64,000 bases of DNA from Nocardioides zhouii (GCF_004137345.1 NZ_SDWV01000005.1:186001-250000); one strand, 5' to 3'; counted from the stretch's first letter, positions 1 through 8,858 are shown. The notes: generated by a model not told the origin, from the sequence alone. Numbers and translations are program-made.

Positions 1-1171
1 AGATGGAGTCGGGTCCGGCGATGTCGCTGAGCCGCTCCATGACGTACTGCGGGGCGAGCGAGCCGTCCGTCGGCGCGTCGTAGCCGAGGGCGTACTGCTT
101 CTTGACCCCGGCCAGGAAGGCGATCCAGGCCTCGTAGTCACCGTCGGCGCCCTCGGCGGTCAGCAGCGCCACCAGCTGGGCGATGACCTCCTTGCAGTCC
201 CCGACGATCGGCACGTCGGCGTGGCGGTTCTTGCCGATCTCGGCCGGGTCGATGTCGGCATGGATCACCAGGGCCTGGGGGGCGAACGAGTCGAGGTTGC
301 CCGTGACGCGGTCGTCGAAGCGCGCGCCGAGGCTGATGATCAGGTCGCTCTTCTGCAGTCCGGCGACGGCAGCAACCGTGCCGTGCATGCCCGGCATGCC
401 GAGGTGCTGCGGGTTGCTGTCGGGGAAGGCTCCGCGGGCCATCAGCGTGGTGACCACGGGGATGCCGGTGAGCGCCGCCAGCTTGGCCAGCTCGGCCGAG
501 GCGCGGGCGCGGATCACGCCGCCGCCGACGTAGAGGACCGGGCGACGGGCGTCCTTGATGAGGCGCACCGCCTCCTTGATCTGCTTGGCGTGCGGGGTGT
601 TCACGGGCCGGTAGCCCGGGAGGTGGAGCTCGGTGGGCCAGGCGAAGGTGGTCTGCGACTGGAGCGCGGACTTCGCGATGTCGACGAGCACCGGGCCGGG
701 ACGGCCGGTGGAGGCGATGTGGAAGGCCTCGGCGATCCGGCCCGGGATGTCGGCGGGGTCGGTGACGAGGAAGTTGTGCTTGGTGACCGGCATCGTGATG
801 CCGCGGATGTCGGCCTCCTGGAAGGCGTCCGTGCCGATCATCGCGGCGCTGACCTGGCCGGTGATCGCCACCAGCGGCACCGAGTCCATGTGGGCGTCGG
901 CGAGCGGGGTGACGAGGTTCGTCGCACCCGGGCCCGAGGTCGCCATGCAGACGCCCGTACGACCGGTCGCGGCGGCGTACCCCTGGGCGGCGTGGCCGGC
1001 CCCCTGCTCGTGGCGCACCAGGATGTGGCGGATCCGCTGCGAGTCCATCAGCGGGTCGTACGCCGGGAGGATCGCGCCGCCCGGGATGCCGAAGATGTCG
1101 GTGACGCCGGCTGCCTCGAGGGACGTGACGAGACTCTGCGCGCCGGAGACCTGTCCGCTCTGCTCGCTCAT
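1..1171 (-). CDS. ilvB: Acetolactate synthase large subunit, C-terminus outside window
   Basis: Thiamine-diphosphate enzyme that condenses two pyruvates, or pyruvate and 2-ketobutyrate, in the first common step of valine, leucine and isoleucine synthesis. The first 390 residues are present: the N-terminal TPP-binding domain with the catalytic Glu of [14 protein letters not shown] (E55), then the central domain with the [11 protein letters not shown] and [14 protein letters not shown] motifs. The pyrophosphate-binding C-terminal domain lies beyond the window edge. The ATG is preceded by AGGAAG. Upstream lies a leader peptide and a terminator that ends 35 nt before the start, so expression is very probably controlled by attenuation. 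Identity is firm from motif and length; the partner ilvN would be downstream, outside the window. Confidence 0.97.
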   Translation of the reverse strand, partial: MSEQSGQVSGAQSLVTSLEAAGVTDIFGIPGGAILPAYDPLMDSQRIRHILVRHEQGAGHAAQGYAAATGRTGVCMATSGPGATNLVTPLADAHMDSVPLVAITGQVSAAMIGTDAFQEADIRGITMPVTKHNFLVTDPADIPGRIAEAFHIASTGRPGPVLVDIAKSALQSQTTFAWPTELHLPGYRPVNTPHAKQIKEAVRLIKDARRPVLYVGGGVIRARASAELAKLAALTGIPVVTTLMARGAFPDSNPQHLGMPGMHGTVAAVAGLQKSDLIISLGARFDDRVTGNLDSFAPQALVIHADIDPAEIGKNRHADVPIVGDCKEVIAQLVALLTAEGADGDYEAWIAFLAGVKKQYALGYDAPTDGSLAPQYVMERLSDIAGPDSI

Positions 1172-1206
1172 GGATCTTCTTCCTGTTTCGTCAACTGTGA
1201 GCCCAT

Positions 1207-1240
1207 AAAAAAGCCCCTCGGCCCGGTGGGCGACGAGGGG
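1207..1240 (-). terminator. Attenuator terminator of ilvB
   Basis: On the minus strand a GC-rich stem (CCCCTCG pairing with CGAGGGG, plus an inner GCCC/GGGC pair) is followed by six T residues. It sits between the ilvB leader peptide and the ilvB start, which is the expected place for a transcription attenuator. Confidence 0.85.
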
Positions 1241-1268
1241 TGACGCGTGTGCGCTCGGTCCGGGGACC

Positions 1269-1310
1269 TCAGCTCACGCGTCGCGTGCGTACAAGAATGT
1301 CGGTGCGCAT
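1269..1310 (-). CDS. ilvB leader peptide (13 aa)
   Basis: A short reading frame encodes [13 protein letters not shown]. The consecutive Ile-Leu-Val codons are the regulatory amino acids of the branched-chain pathway. It lies directly upstream of a terminator hairpin and of ilvB. By analogy with actinobacterial ilvB leaders, stalling of the ribosome at these codons when the charged tRNAs are scarce would let the downstream terminator be bypassed. The frame and hairpin are seen; the mechanism is inferred from family knowledge. Confidence 0.8.
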   Translation of the reverse strand: MRTDILVRTRRVS

Positions 1311-1424
1311 GCGACAACCGTCGTCGCCGGGGCGGGCCGGCGTCAAGCAAGTGTCCCACTCGTCCCAACATGTGGAACACCGGTCTCGGAATATGGCATT
1401 GCGGGCGTGGCGGTGACCACGCCG

Positions 1425-2099
1425 TCAATCGCGCCCGAGCCCCGTGGTGACGCACACCTTGTTGCCCTGCGCGTCGGCGAGCACGACGAACATCGGGGCG
1501 CGCTCGTCGCTCACGAGCGTGCCGCCGGCCGCCAGGGCCGCCTCGATGCGCGGCCCGGCCACCTCCGGTGGGACCCGGACGTCAAGGTGGAAGCGCTGGC
1601 GGGGCTCGTCGTGCGGATCGGTCTGCTGGAACCACAGCGCGGGCCCGATCCCCTGGAGGTCGCGTACCTCCCCGTCATGGAGCGGGTGGTCGTCGTAGCC
1701 GAGGACCGCGCGCCAGAACGGCTTGATCGCGGCGCGGTCCGGCGTGTCGAGCGCGAGCTCGACGATCTCCACCGCGCCGGGGTCGGCACCCACACCGAGG
1801 TCCGCGGCCACCGCCGAGATCCGGCGGGCCAGCGCGAGGTCGCGGCCCGTCACACCGAACACGTCACGGCTGATCAGCCGGACGTGGAGCGTGGCGAACC
1901 GCAGGTCGAGCTCGGGATGGTGGTCGAGCTCGTCGGCGACCGCACCGATGCGGGACGTCAGCTCCAGGCCGGTCGCGAAGCTCCCGGTGGCGTACCTCGT
2001 CTCCAGCGTCTGGAACATCATCCGCCAGTCGGCCAGCCCCTCCTCGGCCTGGACGGAGGTGAAGGTCAGCGCCGTGGCGTCGTCCTGCTCGTCGGGCAT
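1425..2099 (-). CDS. PCD-like / VOC fusion protein, second copy
   Basis: A 224-residue two-domain protein. Residues about 15-100 resemble pterin-4a-carbinolamine dehydratase (PCD), with the HHP motif at 60-62 and a T-G-R-D-x-x-LA segment near 84-91. Residues about 110-222 resemble a VOC/glyoxalase fold (ALWFQQTDP, RFHLDV, GNKVCV). The third active-site His expected in the PCD motif (T/S-H-D) is Arg78 here, so this copy may not be a competent dehydratase. It starts 2 nt after the stop of a closely similar gene, so the two are a tandem duplication and probably co-transcribed. The substrate is unknown. Confidence 0.8.
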   Translation of the reverse strand: MPDEQDDATALTFTSVQAEEGLADWRMMFQTLETRYATGSFATGLELTSRIGAVADELDHHPELDLRFATLHVRLISRDVFGVTGRDLALARRISAVAADLGVGADPGAVEIVELALDTPDRAAIKPFWRAVLGYDDHPLHDGEVRDLQGIGPALWFQQTDPHDEPRQRFHLDVRVPPEVAGPRIEAALAAGGTLVSDERAPMFVVLADAQGNKVCVTTGLGRD

Positions 2100-2101
2100 G
2101 G

Positions 2102-2794
2102 CTAGCGGCCCAGCGGCGTGCAGATGCAGGAACGGTTGCCGTCGGCGTCCTCGATGACCCAGTAGGCGGGCGCCTCCGCGTCGCTGACCAGCCGACCGCC
2201 GGCGTCGAGGACCGCCCGGAGGCGGCGCTCCCCCTCGTCATGCGGGACCCACACGTCGAAGTGCCACCGCTGCTCGGGGTCCTGCGCGGGCAGCTCGGGA
2301 CCGGTCTCGTCCGGGCTGGTCGGCGGCTCCTGGAACCAGAGGCCCGGCACCTGGCCGCTCGGGTCGACGGGACCACCGTTCTGGATCTCGGCCCCGAGGA
2401 GTGCGGCGTAGAACGGCGCCAGCCGCGACCCGTCGGCCGTGTCGACCGCGGGCTCGATCTCGGTCAGCCCGGAGACGTCGGCCGCGGCGCCGAGCTCGGC
2501 CGCGAAGCCGCTGATCGTGCGGGCCAGGTCGATGTCCCGGCTGGTGATGCCGCCGACGTCGTGGCTGCTGAGCGTGACGATGACCTCGGGATAGGTCAGC
2601 GAGACGTCGGGGTGGTGGTTGGCCGCGTCGGCGGCGGCGCCGATCCGGTCGACAAGGGCCACGCCGGTGGCGAAGTCACCCGTGCGGAAGCGCGCCCGGA
2701 GCCGGTTGAGCACCTTGCGCCAGTCGTCGAGACCGGTGGCGAGGATGTCGTCGTGGCTCAGGCGTGCCTGGGGGTCCGAGGTCTGGTCGCTCAT
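2102..2794 (-). CDS. PCD-like / VOC fusion protein, first copy
   Basis: A 230-residue protein with the same architecture as its downstream neighbour: a pterin-4a-carbinolamine dehydratase-like domain (H60-H61-P62 and SSHD with H78, i.e. all three active-site histidines kept) followed by a VOC/glyoxalase-like domain (GLWFQEPP, RWHFDVWVP, GNRSCIC). PCD enzymes dehydrate 4a-hydroxytetrahydropterin; VOC domains commonly bind a metal or a small hydrophobic ligand. No aromatic amino-acid hydroxylase is nearby to give a pterin-recycling context, so the physiological role is open. It is the promoter-proximal gene of the pair. Confidence 0.82.
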   Translation of the reverse strand: MSDQTSDPQARLSHDDILATGLDDWRKVLNRLRARFRTGDFATGVALVDRIGAAADAANHHPDVSLTYPEVIVTLSSHDVGGITSRDIDLARTISGFAAELGAAADVSGLTEIEPAVDTADGSRLAPFYAALLGAEIQNGGPVDPSGQVPGLWFQEPPTSPDETGPELPAQDPEQRWHFDVWVPHDEGERRLRAVLDAGGRLVSDAEAPAYWVIEDADGNRSCICTPLGR

Positions 2795-2822
2795 GCCTCG
2801 ACCCTGCCACCGACCACCGACA

Positions 2823-3839
2823 TCAGGCGAGCGTCTGGGTGATCTCGCGGCGATCGCCGTCGACCACGACCCGGCCCAACGCGCCGTTGACCAGCGGCAG
2901 GTGGGGTGGGACGTACCCGATCTCGAGGTCCATCACGATCGGCAGGTCCAGCCTCCCGAGGGCGTCGGCGACGGCCTCGCGCTGGGTGAGGTCAGGGTGG
3001 TCGGGCGCGTACGTCTTGCCGACGAGCACCGCGGCCGCGCGGTCGAACCAGCCGGCCAGCCGGAGGGCGTGGAGGTAGCGACAGATGTTCACCGCGTTCT
3101 CCTCGCACGCCTCGACGTAGACGAGGGTGGGCTCGTCCAGCGTCTCGGCCCACGCCCGCACGTCGCCGTACGGCGTCCCGGCGAGGTTGGCGATCGTCTC
3201 GGTGCAGCCGCCGATCAACCGCCCGGAGACGTCGAGGGTTCCGCCGCCGAGGACCTCCCAGGCGCGCGTGCCGACGTGGGTCCACTCGGTGGCGGTCGGG
3301 TCGGTCTCGAACCGCACCCAGTCGGTGACGAGGCCCGAGTCCCGTTGCACGAACGGTCCGGGACCGCCGGCGAGGTCGAGCCAGTGGAGGAGCCCGTCGG
3401 GCACGGCGTACGGGGTGTCGGCGAGGTTGTCGCCGTGGATCGTCGCCCAGCCCAGGCGCGTCGTGATCGGCACGAGGACCGTGGAGAGGTCGGAGTAGCC
3501 GACCAGCCACGTGGGGTCGGCCGCGACGAGGACGTCCCAGTCGAGCAGGTCGACCAGGTCGATCGCCGTCTCCCCGCCCCACGGCGGCACCACGCAGGCG
3601 ATGTCGGGATCCGCCAGCATCCGGGTGAGCTCCGCCGCCCGCTCCCCGGCGGGGGCCGAGGTCAGGCCGGTGCCGTCCATGCACTCCCCCACCACGACGT
3701 CGTACCCGCGACCGCGCAGCCACTCGACGCTGAACCCGACCCGCTCGGCGGCGGCGCCGGACGCACCGGCGGACGGGGAGGTCACGCCGATCCGGTCACC
3801 GGGGCGGAGCGGGCGCGGGAAGCGCAGCGGTGGCGTCAT
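2823..3839 (-). CDS. Peptidase S66 / LD-carboxypeptidase family protein
   Basis: A 338-residue cytoplasmic-type serine peptidase (no signal peptide) of the LdcA/MccF family, which cleaves L,D-bonds in murein tetrapeptides or, in MccF-type members, amide bonds of peptide-nucleotide antibiotics. The N-terminus (RPGDRIGVTSPSAG) is typical. The expected triad is visible: Ser116 in GYSD, Glu243 in VYVEACEE and His313 in PPHLPLVNG. The start at 3839 is chosen because family similarity begins a few residues after it and it lies 25 nt from the divergent gene at 3865. I cannot tell murein recycling from MccF-like immunity. Confidence 0.88.
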   Translation of the reverse strand: MTPPLRFPRPLRPGDRIGVTSPSAGASGAAAERVGFSVEWLRGRGYDVVVGECMDGTGLTSAPAGERAAELTRMLADPDIACVVPPWGGETAIDLVDLLDWDVLVAADPTWLVGYSDLSTVLVPITTRLGWATIHGDNLADTPYAVPDGLLHWLDLAGGPGPFVQRDSGLVTDWVRFETDPTATEWTHVGTRAWEVLGGGTLDVSGRLIGGCTETIANLAGTPYGDVRAWAETLDEPTLVYVEACEENAVNICRYLHALRLAGWFDRAAAVLVGKTYAPDHPDLTQREAVADALGRLDLPIVMDLEIGYVPPHLPLVNGALGRVVVDGDRREITQTLA

Positions 3840-3852
3840 CGCCCGATTCTGA

Positions 3853-3858
3853 CAGGGT
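3853..3858 (+). promoter_or_regulatory. Leaderless-type -10 element
   Basis: CAGGGT lies exactly 6 nt before the ATG at 3865, the geometry of a -10 box serving a leaderless transcript. It also supports ATG 3865 over the upstream in-frame GTG at 3859. Confidence 0.5.
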
Positions 3859-3864
3859 GTGTCC

Positions 3865-4314
3865 ATGGGTTTCGGAGACGTCGTCCAGCGAGCCATCCAC
3901 AAGGCCACGGTCGTGCCGCGGCTGTCGGCGGCCGCGACGAGGGCCGGGCTCGGACCCGCGGGAACCGTCGAGGTGCTGCGGATCTCCCAGACCGCACTGC
4001 AGGCCGCCGCGACCCACGGGTCGGGCGTGCCGGGCCGGAGCAACGCGCTGCGTCACTTCATGTGGCAGGCCGTGCTCACGGCACGGTTCGGGGTCGAGGC
4101 GGCGCAGTCGATCGCCGTCGCCCAGGAGGCGGGGTCGCCGACCCGCAAGGACTCCGGCGTCGACCAGCACAACAACGCGGCCGGACAGGCGTACGGCGCC
4201 GCACACGTCGGCGAGCTGACGGCCGGGTCCCCCGCCGACGCGATGGCGGTGCTCGTGCCCGTCGCCCTCGAGATGTGGGAGTCCGACGAGCTGGTGTGGG
4301 TCAGGCCGCACTGA
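3865..4314 (+). CDS. Small protein with DUF6973-like motif
   Basis: A 149-residue soluble protein with no signal peptide. The central part holds NALRHFMWQA (60-69) and DQHNNAAGQAYG (100-111), conserved His/Asp/Asn-rich motifs reminiscent of the DUF6973 family, whose function is not established. It diverges from the LD-carboxypeptidase gene with only 25 nt between starts and converges on the deaminase gene with directly abutting stop codons. A CAGGGT box 6 nt before the ATG suggests leaderless transcription. The family assignment rests on motif resemblance only. Confidence 0.65.
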   Translation: MGFGDVVQRAIHKATVVPRLSAAATRAGLGPAGTVEVLRISQTALQAAATHGSGVPGRSNALRHFMWQAVLTARFGVEAAQSIAVAQEAGSPTRKDSGVDQHNNAAGQAYGAAHVGELTAGSPADAMAVLVPVALEMWESDELVWVRPH

Positions 4315-4767
4315 CTACCAGGTGGTGAGCCCTGCTCGGTCGTGCTCGCCCTCGGGCCAGACCGCGCGGACGACGCCCGCGGCGGCCAGCGCCTTGCGGC
4401 AACCGGGGCACGGCGGGTCGGTGATGTAGGCGGTCGCACCCTTGGTGTCACGCGTGGCGAACAACAGCGCATTGACCTCGGCGTGGATGGCGATGCAGAA
4501 CCCGGCCGTCCCCGGCCGGTCGTAGTCGCCGAGCCCCGGCACGTCGTCGTACGACAGCTGGCCGCGCGGGCAGGCGCCCATCAGGCAGTCGTCCTCGCCC
4601 GGCGCCGCGCCGTTGTAGCCGGTGGCGATGATCCGGTGGTCGATGGTGAGCACGGCCCCGACCCGGCGGCGCGTGCACTTGGCGCGCGCCGAGACCGCGC
4701 TCGCGATGCCCAGGAAGTAGTCGTCCCAGCCCGGGACGGCGGTCGATGCGTCGGTGTCGGTGCTCAC
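4315..4767 (-). CDS. dCMP deaminase-like cytidine/deoxycytidylate deaminase
   Basis: A 150-residue zinc-dependent deaminase. The zinc ligands and catalytic Glu are plain: HAE at 95-97 and PPCPGC with C120 and C123. The inserted segment with ATGYNG, CLMGACPRG and the Cys-rich region matches deoxycytidylate deaminase (ComEB type) better than short cytidine deaminases. Such enzymes convert dCMP to dUMP for dTTP synthesis. The GTG start overlaps the stop of the VOC gene (GTGA), so translation is probably coupled to it. It is the last gene of a chain that begins at kynureninase. Confidence 0.85.
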   Translation of the reverse strand: MSTDTDASTAVPGWDDYFLGIASAVSARAKCTRRRVGAVLTIDHRIIATGYNGAAPGEDDCLMGACPRGQLSYDDVPGLGDYDRPGTAGFCIAIHAEVNALLFATRDTKGATAYITDPPCPGCRKALAAAGVVRAVWPEGEHDRAGLTTW

Positions 4768-5180
4768 GGGAGCACAGACTGCCCGATCTCCTGCGGGTTG
4801 TAGGCGACTTCCCAGCGGAAACCGTCGGGGTCCGCGAAGTAGCCGCTGTAGCCGCCCCACTCGCGCTGCACGCCCGCGCCGACCCGGGTGGCGCCGGCGA
4901 TGCGCGCCTGCTCGAGGACGGTGTCGACGCCCTGCGTGGTGGCGAGGTTGTGGGAGAGCGTGATCGGGGGTACGCCGCCGCGGGCCGGCGCGTGGCCGAC
5001 CTCCTCGACGAAGCCGGACTCGACCCACATGCTCAGCACGACCTTCTCCGCCACCCGGAACATCAGCACCTCGCCGGGCATGTCGAGCTCGGGCTCCCAG
5101 CCGAGTCCGCCGACGTAGAACTTCCGGGTGGCGTCGAGGTCGCTCACGACGAGGGTGATGAAGCTGACGCGCTGGTCCAT
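4764..5180 (-). CDS. VOC family (glyoxalase/bleomycin-resistance fold) protein
   Basis: A 138-residue single VOC module: VSFITLVVSDLDATRKFY at the N-terminus is the typical first beta-alpha unit, and GGYSGYFADPDGFRWEVAYNP is the typical C-terminal metal-ligand strand (E in WEVAYN). Members bind metals and act as dioxygenases, glyoxalases, isomerases or drug-binding proteins; the substrate is not predictable here. It overlaps the downstream deaminase by four bases and starts 2 nt after the acetyltransferase stop, so it belongs to one operon. Confidence 0.88.
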   Translation of the reverse strand: MDQRVSFITLVVSDLDATRKFYVGGLGWEPELDMPGEVLMFRVAEKVVLSMWVESGFVEEVGHAPARGGVPPITLSHNLATTQGVDTVLEQARIAGATRVGAGVQREWGGYSGYFADPDGFRWEVAYNPQEIGQSVLP

Positions 5181-5182
5181 GC

Positions 5183-5932
5183 TCAGTCCTTCTCGGGAGG
5201 TCGGGCGGCGAGGCGTACGCGCTGGCTGCCCCTGTCGTCGAAGTTGCTGTCGTCGAGCCAGGCGTCGAGCTCCTGGCTGACGCGGGGCCACTCGAGGTCG
5301 GTGATCGAGAACCAGTCGGTGTCGCGGTTGCGGCCCTTGTAGACGAGGGCGTTGCGGAACCGGCCCTCCCAGATGAAGCCGAGCCGGATCGCTGCGCGGC
5401 GCGAGGGGGCGTTGAGGCTGTCGCACTTCCACTCGTAGCGGCGGTAGCCCAGCTCGTCGAAGGCGTGGCGCATCAGCAGCGCCATCGCCTCTGTCGCGGC
5501 CCGGCTGCGCTGCAGCTGGCGGCCGAAGGCGATCCCGCCCACCTCGATGGAGCCCATCGTCGGGTCGATGCGCATGAGGGAGCAGAAGCCGACCGCGCGA
5601 CCGGTCTCGACGGCGACGATCGCGTACATCACCTGGCCGGGGTCGGCCTCGCCGTGCTGGACGATCCGGGCCAGCTCGTCGCGGTCGCGCGGGCGGTCCC
5701 AGAAGAGGTACGTCCAGAGCGGGTCGTCGTCCTTGCCGCAGGTCGCGGCGTACAGGTCGTCGACGTGCTGGTGCCCGATCGGCTCGAGGCGTACGCCGGC
5801 TCCCGCGAGCACCACGTCGCTCGCGGGGGCGGTGGCCGGGGTCCAGTCGACGGGGCGACCGAGCAGCTGGCCGTGCTCGTTGGTGGCCCTGGTCCGCGTC
5901 GCCGAGAGCTGCACGCCCACCGGTCCGCTCAT
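5183..5932 (-). CDS. GNAT family N-acetyltransferase (RimJ/RimL-like)
   Basis: A 249-residue acetyltransferase of the GCN5 superfamily. An N-terminal segment (about 40 residues) precedes VRLEPIGHQHVDDLY; the acetyl-CoA-binding region around GGIAFGRQLQRSRAATEAM and the C-terminal YEWKCDSLNAPSRRAAIRLGF motif are characteristic of the RimJ/RimL-like branch that acetylates alpha-amino groups or small molecules. Its ATG overlaps the kynureninase stop (ATGA). A substrate cannot be assigned; the kynureninase neighbour makes an aromatic amine conceivable, but that is a guess. Confidence 0.88.
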   Translation of the reverse strand: MSGPVGVQLSATRTRATNEHGQLLGRPVDWTPATAPASDVVLAGAGVRLEPIGHQHVDDLYAATCGKDDDPLWTYLFWDRPRDRDELARIVQHGEADPGQVMYAIVAVETGRAVGFCSLMRIDPTMGSIEVGGIAFGRQLQRSRAATEAMALLMRHAFDELGYRRYEWKCDSLNAPSRRAAIRLGFIWEGRFRNALVYKGRNRDTDWFSITDLEWPRVSQELDAWLDDSNFDDRGSQRVRLAARPPEKD

Positions 5933-7152
5933 CCCAGCGCCTCCGCTACGGCCGCGAGGCCACGCTCCACCTCGTCGAACGACGTGCTCAGCGGCGAGAG
6001 CCCGATGCGCAGGCCGCCGGGGTCGCGGTAGTCCGGGATGACGTCGCGCGCCCAGAGCCGGGCGGTCACCTCGCGCATCCGGCCGTGGTGGAGGGTCACG
6101 TGGCCGCCGCGCAGCGCGGAGTCGCGGGGTGAGGCGAGGGTGACCTCGGGCAGCGTCGCGTCCGCGAGCTCGATGGCGTACGACGTCAGCGCGACGGACT
6201 TGGCGCGCACCGCCTCGATGCCGGCCTGCTCCAGGAGCTCGAGCATGCTCTGCATCGCGACCATCCCGAGGATCGGCGGCGTGCCGGAGATGAACCGGCG
6301 GATGCCCGCCGCGGGGGTGTAGCCCGGTCCCATCAGGAACGGGTCGGCGTGGCCCATCCAGCCCTGGATCGGCTGGGTGAGGTCGCCCTGGAGGCGGGCG
6401 TTGACGTAGCCGAAGGCCGGCGAGCCCGGGCCGCCGTTGAGGTACTTGTAGGAGCAGCCCACGGCGAGGTCCACGTCCCACTCGTCGAGCGCCACCGGGA
6501 CCGCTCCGGCGGAGTGGCACAGGTCCCAGAGGACCAGCGCACCCGCGTCGTGGGCGATCCGGGTGAGCGCGGGGGCGTCGGCCAGCCAGGCCGAGCGGTA
6601 GGCGACGTGGTTGAGCACGACCAGCGCCGTACGCTCACCGACGACGTCGCGGAGCTGGTCGGCCGTCACGCCCTCGGAGGTGTCGACCTCGATCCAGCGC
6701 AGCGTGAGGCCGCGCTCGGCGGCGATGCCCTCGGCGACGTAGCGGTCCGTCGGGAAGTTGTCAGTGTCGATGACGATCTCGGTGCGCGCGGGATCCGTAC
6801 GGACGGCGTGGTCGACGGCGGCGCGCATCAGCTTGTAGAGCCACACCGTCGTCGAGTCGCCGATCGCGGTCTGGCCGGGCGCGGCGCCCAGGCAGATCCG
6901 CGCGAGGTCGTCACCGAGGGTGGTCGGCAGGTCCATCCAGCGCTCGTCCCAGCCACGGATGAGGCGGCCGCCCCACTCATCGTGGACGAAGGCGGCGAGC
7001 CGCTCGGCCACCGCGGCGACGGGCCGGCCGAGCGAGTTGCCGTCGAAGTAGACGAGGTCGGTGTCTGCGCCGGCGAAGCGGCCTCGGAACGCGGCCAGGG
7101 GGTCGGCGGCGTCGAGGTCTGCAGCGCTCGACTGGATCGGGATGGTCACCAC
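5929..7152 (-). CDS. kynU: Kynureninase
   Basis: PLP-dependent hydrolase (407 aa) that cleaves kynurenine to anthranilate and alanine (or 3-hydroxykynurenine to 3-hydroxyanthranilate) in tryptophan breakdown. Recognisable features: FDGNSLGRP at 36-44, the LWDLCHSAGA motif with PLP-contacting Asp210 and His213, and the Schiff-base Lys236 in GCSYKYLNGGPG. Length fits the family. No tryptophan 2,3-dioxygenase or formamidase is in the window, so the rest of the pathway must be elsewhere or kynurenine is scavenged. It lies 14 nt downstream of ilvD on the same strand and is coupled to the acetyltransferase gene by an ATGA overlap. Confidence 0.95.
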   Translation of the reverse strand: MVTIPIQSSAADLDAADPLAAFRGRFAGADTDLVYFDGNSLGRPVAAVAERLAAFVHDEWGGRLIRGWDERWMDLPTTLGDDLARICLGAAPGQTAIGDSTTVWLYKLMRAAVDHAVRTDPARTEIVIDTDNFPTDRYVAEGIAAERGLTLRWIEVDTSEGVTADQLRDVVGERTALVVLNHVAYRSAWLADAPALTRIAHDAGALVLWDLCHSAGAVPVALDEWDVDLAVGCSYKYLNGGPGSPAFGYVNARLQGDLTQPIQGWMGHADPFLMGPGYTPAAGIRRFISGTPPILGMVAMQSMLELLEQAGIEAVRAKSVALTSYAIELADATLPEVTLASPRDSALRGGHVTLHHGRMREVTARLWARDVIPDYRDPGGLRIGLSPLSTSFDEVERGLAAVAEALG

Positions 7153-7166
7153 GGCAACCTACCGAG

Positions 7167-8858
7167 TCAGTAGCAGACGGCTCCGTCGGCCGCCGAGTGG
7201 ACGACCTTGCGGTACTTGCCGAGCACGCCGCGGGTGTACTTCGGCGGCAGCGGCTCCCAGCCCTCGGCGCGCTGCGCGAGCTCGGCCTCCTCGACGTGGA
7301 GGTCGAGAGTCATGTTCGCGACGTCGAGCGTGATCGAGTCGCCGTCGCGGACGTGGGCGATCGGGCCGCCGTCGCTCGCCTCGGGGGCGATGTGGCCGAC
7401 GCAGAGCCCGGTCGTGCCGCCCGAGAAGCGGCCGTCGGTGACGAGGAGGACGTCCTTGCCGAGCCCGGCGCCCTTGATCGCGCCCGTGATGGCGAGCATC
7501 TCGCGCATCCCCGGGCCGCCCTTCGGGCCCTCGTAGCGGATGACGACCACGTCGCCCGCCTCGATCTTCCCCTCCGTGAGCGCGTCGAGCGCCTTGCGCT
7601 CGCCGTCGAAGACGCGGGCGGTGCCGGTGAAGGTCGAGTCGTCGAAGCCGGCGCTCTTGACCACGGCGCCCTCCGGGGCGAGCGATCCCTTGAGGATCGT
7701 GAGGCCCCCGGTGGCGTGGATCGGCCGGTCGAGCTGGCGCAGGATCTCGCCGTCGAGCGGCTTGGGGTCGAGCTCGGCGAGGTTCTCGGCCATCGTCTTG
7801 CCGGTGCAGGTGAGCACGTCGCCGTGCAGGTGCCCCGCGTCCAGCAGCGCGCGGAGCAGGACGGGGATGCCGCCGACGCGGTCGAAGTCGGTCCACACGA
7901 AGCGGCCGAAGGGCTTCATGTCGGCGAGGTGCGGGACGTTCCGGCCGATGCGGGTGAAGTCGTCGAGGGTCAGGTCGACCTCGGCCTCGCGGGCGATCGC
8001 GAGCAGGTGGAGCACGGCGTTGGTGGAGCCGCCGAGGGCCATTGCCATCGCGATCGCGTTCTCGAAGGCGGGCCGGGTCATGATCTGGCGCGCGGTGATG
8101 CCCTGGCGGAGCATCTCGACGACGGCCTCGCCGGACTTGTGGGCGAACCCGTCGCGGCGGCGGTCGACGGCCGGCGGGCTCGAGCTGCCGGGCAGGGACA
8201 TCCCGATGGCCTCGGCGACACTGGCCATCGTGTTGGCGGTGTACGCCCCGCCGCAGGCGCCCTCGCCCGGGCAGATCGCCCGCTCGATCTCGTCGACCTT
8301 CTCGCGTGTCATCTTGCCCGCGAGGCAGGCGCCGACGGCCTCGAAGGCGTCGATGATCGTCACGTCCTTGCCGTCGACCTGGCCAGGCATGATCGTGCCG
8401 GCGTAGAGGAAGACGCTCGCGAGGTCGAGGCGTGCAGCGGCCATCAGCATGCCGGGCAGGGACTTGTCGCAGCCGGCGAGCAGGACGGAACCGTCGAGCC
8501 GCTCGGCCATCATCACCGTCTCCACCGAGTCGGCGATGACCTCGCGGCTCACGAGGGAGTAGTGCATGCCCTCGTGGCCCATCGAGATGCCGTCGGAGAC
8601 CGAGATCGTGCCGAACTCCAGCGGGTACCCGCCCGCGGCGTGCACGCCGTTCTTCACGGCCTTGGCCAGGCGGTCGAGCGAGAGGTTGCAGGGAGTGATC
8701 TCGTTCCAGCTCGACGCGACGCCGATCTGCGGCTTGTGCCAGTCGTCGTCACCCATGCCGACTGCGCGGAGCATCCCCCGCGCAGCGGTCGCCTCGAGGC
8801 CATCGGTGACCGCTCGGCTCCGGGGCTTCATGTCGGGTGCGTCGGCAGCGTGGCTCAT
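7167..8858 (-). CDS. ilvD: Dihydroxy-acid dehydratase
   Basis: Iron-sulfur enzyme (563 aa) that dehydrates 2,3-dihydroxy-isovalerate and -methylvalerate to the 2-keto acids of valine and isoleucine. The three cluster cysteines are visible: Cys57 (ITPCNLS), Cys130 (AGCDKSLPG) and Cys202 ([11 protein letters not shown]). The C-terminal [12 protein letters not shown] motif is also diagnostic. It shares the pathway of ilvB at the start of the window but is separated from it by unrelated genes. The XRE-type regulator gene lies 54 nt upstream on the same strand. Confidence 0.97.
   Translation of the reverse strand: MSHAADAPDMKPRSRAVTDGLEATAARGMLRAVGMGDDDWHKPQIGVASSWNEITPCNLSLDRLAKAVKNGVHAAGGYPLEFGTISVSDGISMGHEGMHYSLVSREVIADSVETVMMAERLDGSVLLAGCDKSLPGMLMAAARLDLASVFLYAGTIMPGQVDGKDVTIIDAFEAVGACLAGKMTREKVDEIERAICPGEGACGGAYTANTMASVAEAIGMSLPGSSSPPAVDRRRDGFAHKSGEAVVEMLRQGITARQIMTRPAFENAIAMAMALGGSTNAVLHLLAIAREAEVDLTLDDFTRIGRNVPHLADMKPFGRFVWTDFDRVGGIPVLLRALLDAGHLHGDVLTCTGKTMAENLAELDPKPLDGEILRQLDRPIHATGGLTILKGSLAPEGAVVKSAGFDDSTFTGTARVFDGERKALDALTEGKIEAGDVVVIRYEGPKGGPGMREMLAITGAIKGAGLGKDVLLVTDGRFSGGTTGLCVGHIAPEASDGGPIAHVRDGDSITLDVANMTLDLHVEEAELAQRAEGWEPLPPKYTRGVLGKYRKVVHSAADGAVCY

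Noticed and set aside
3859..3864. GTG start of the DUF6973-like gene
   Set aside because: It overlaps the spacing between the CAGGGT box and ATG 3865; the ATG has the standard 6-nt leaderless spacing.
2619..4328. Plus-strand open frame across the LD-carboxypeptidase gene
   Set aside because: The translation is Arg/Gly/Asp-rich noise and overlaps a gene with an intact catalytic triad on the other strand.
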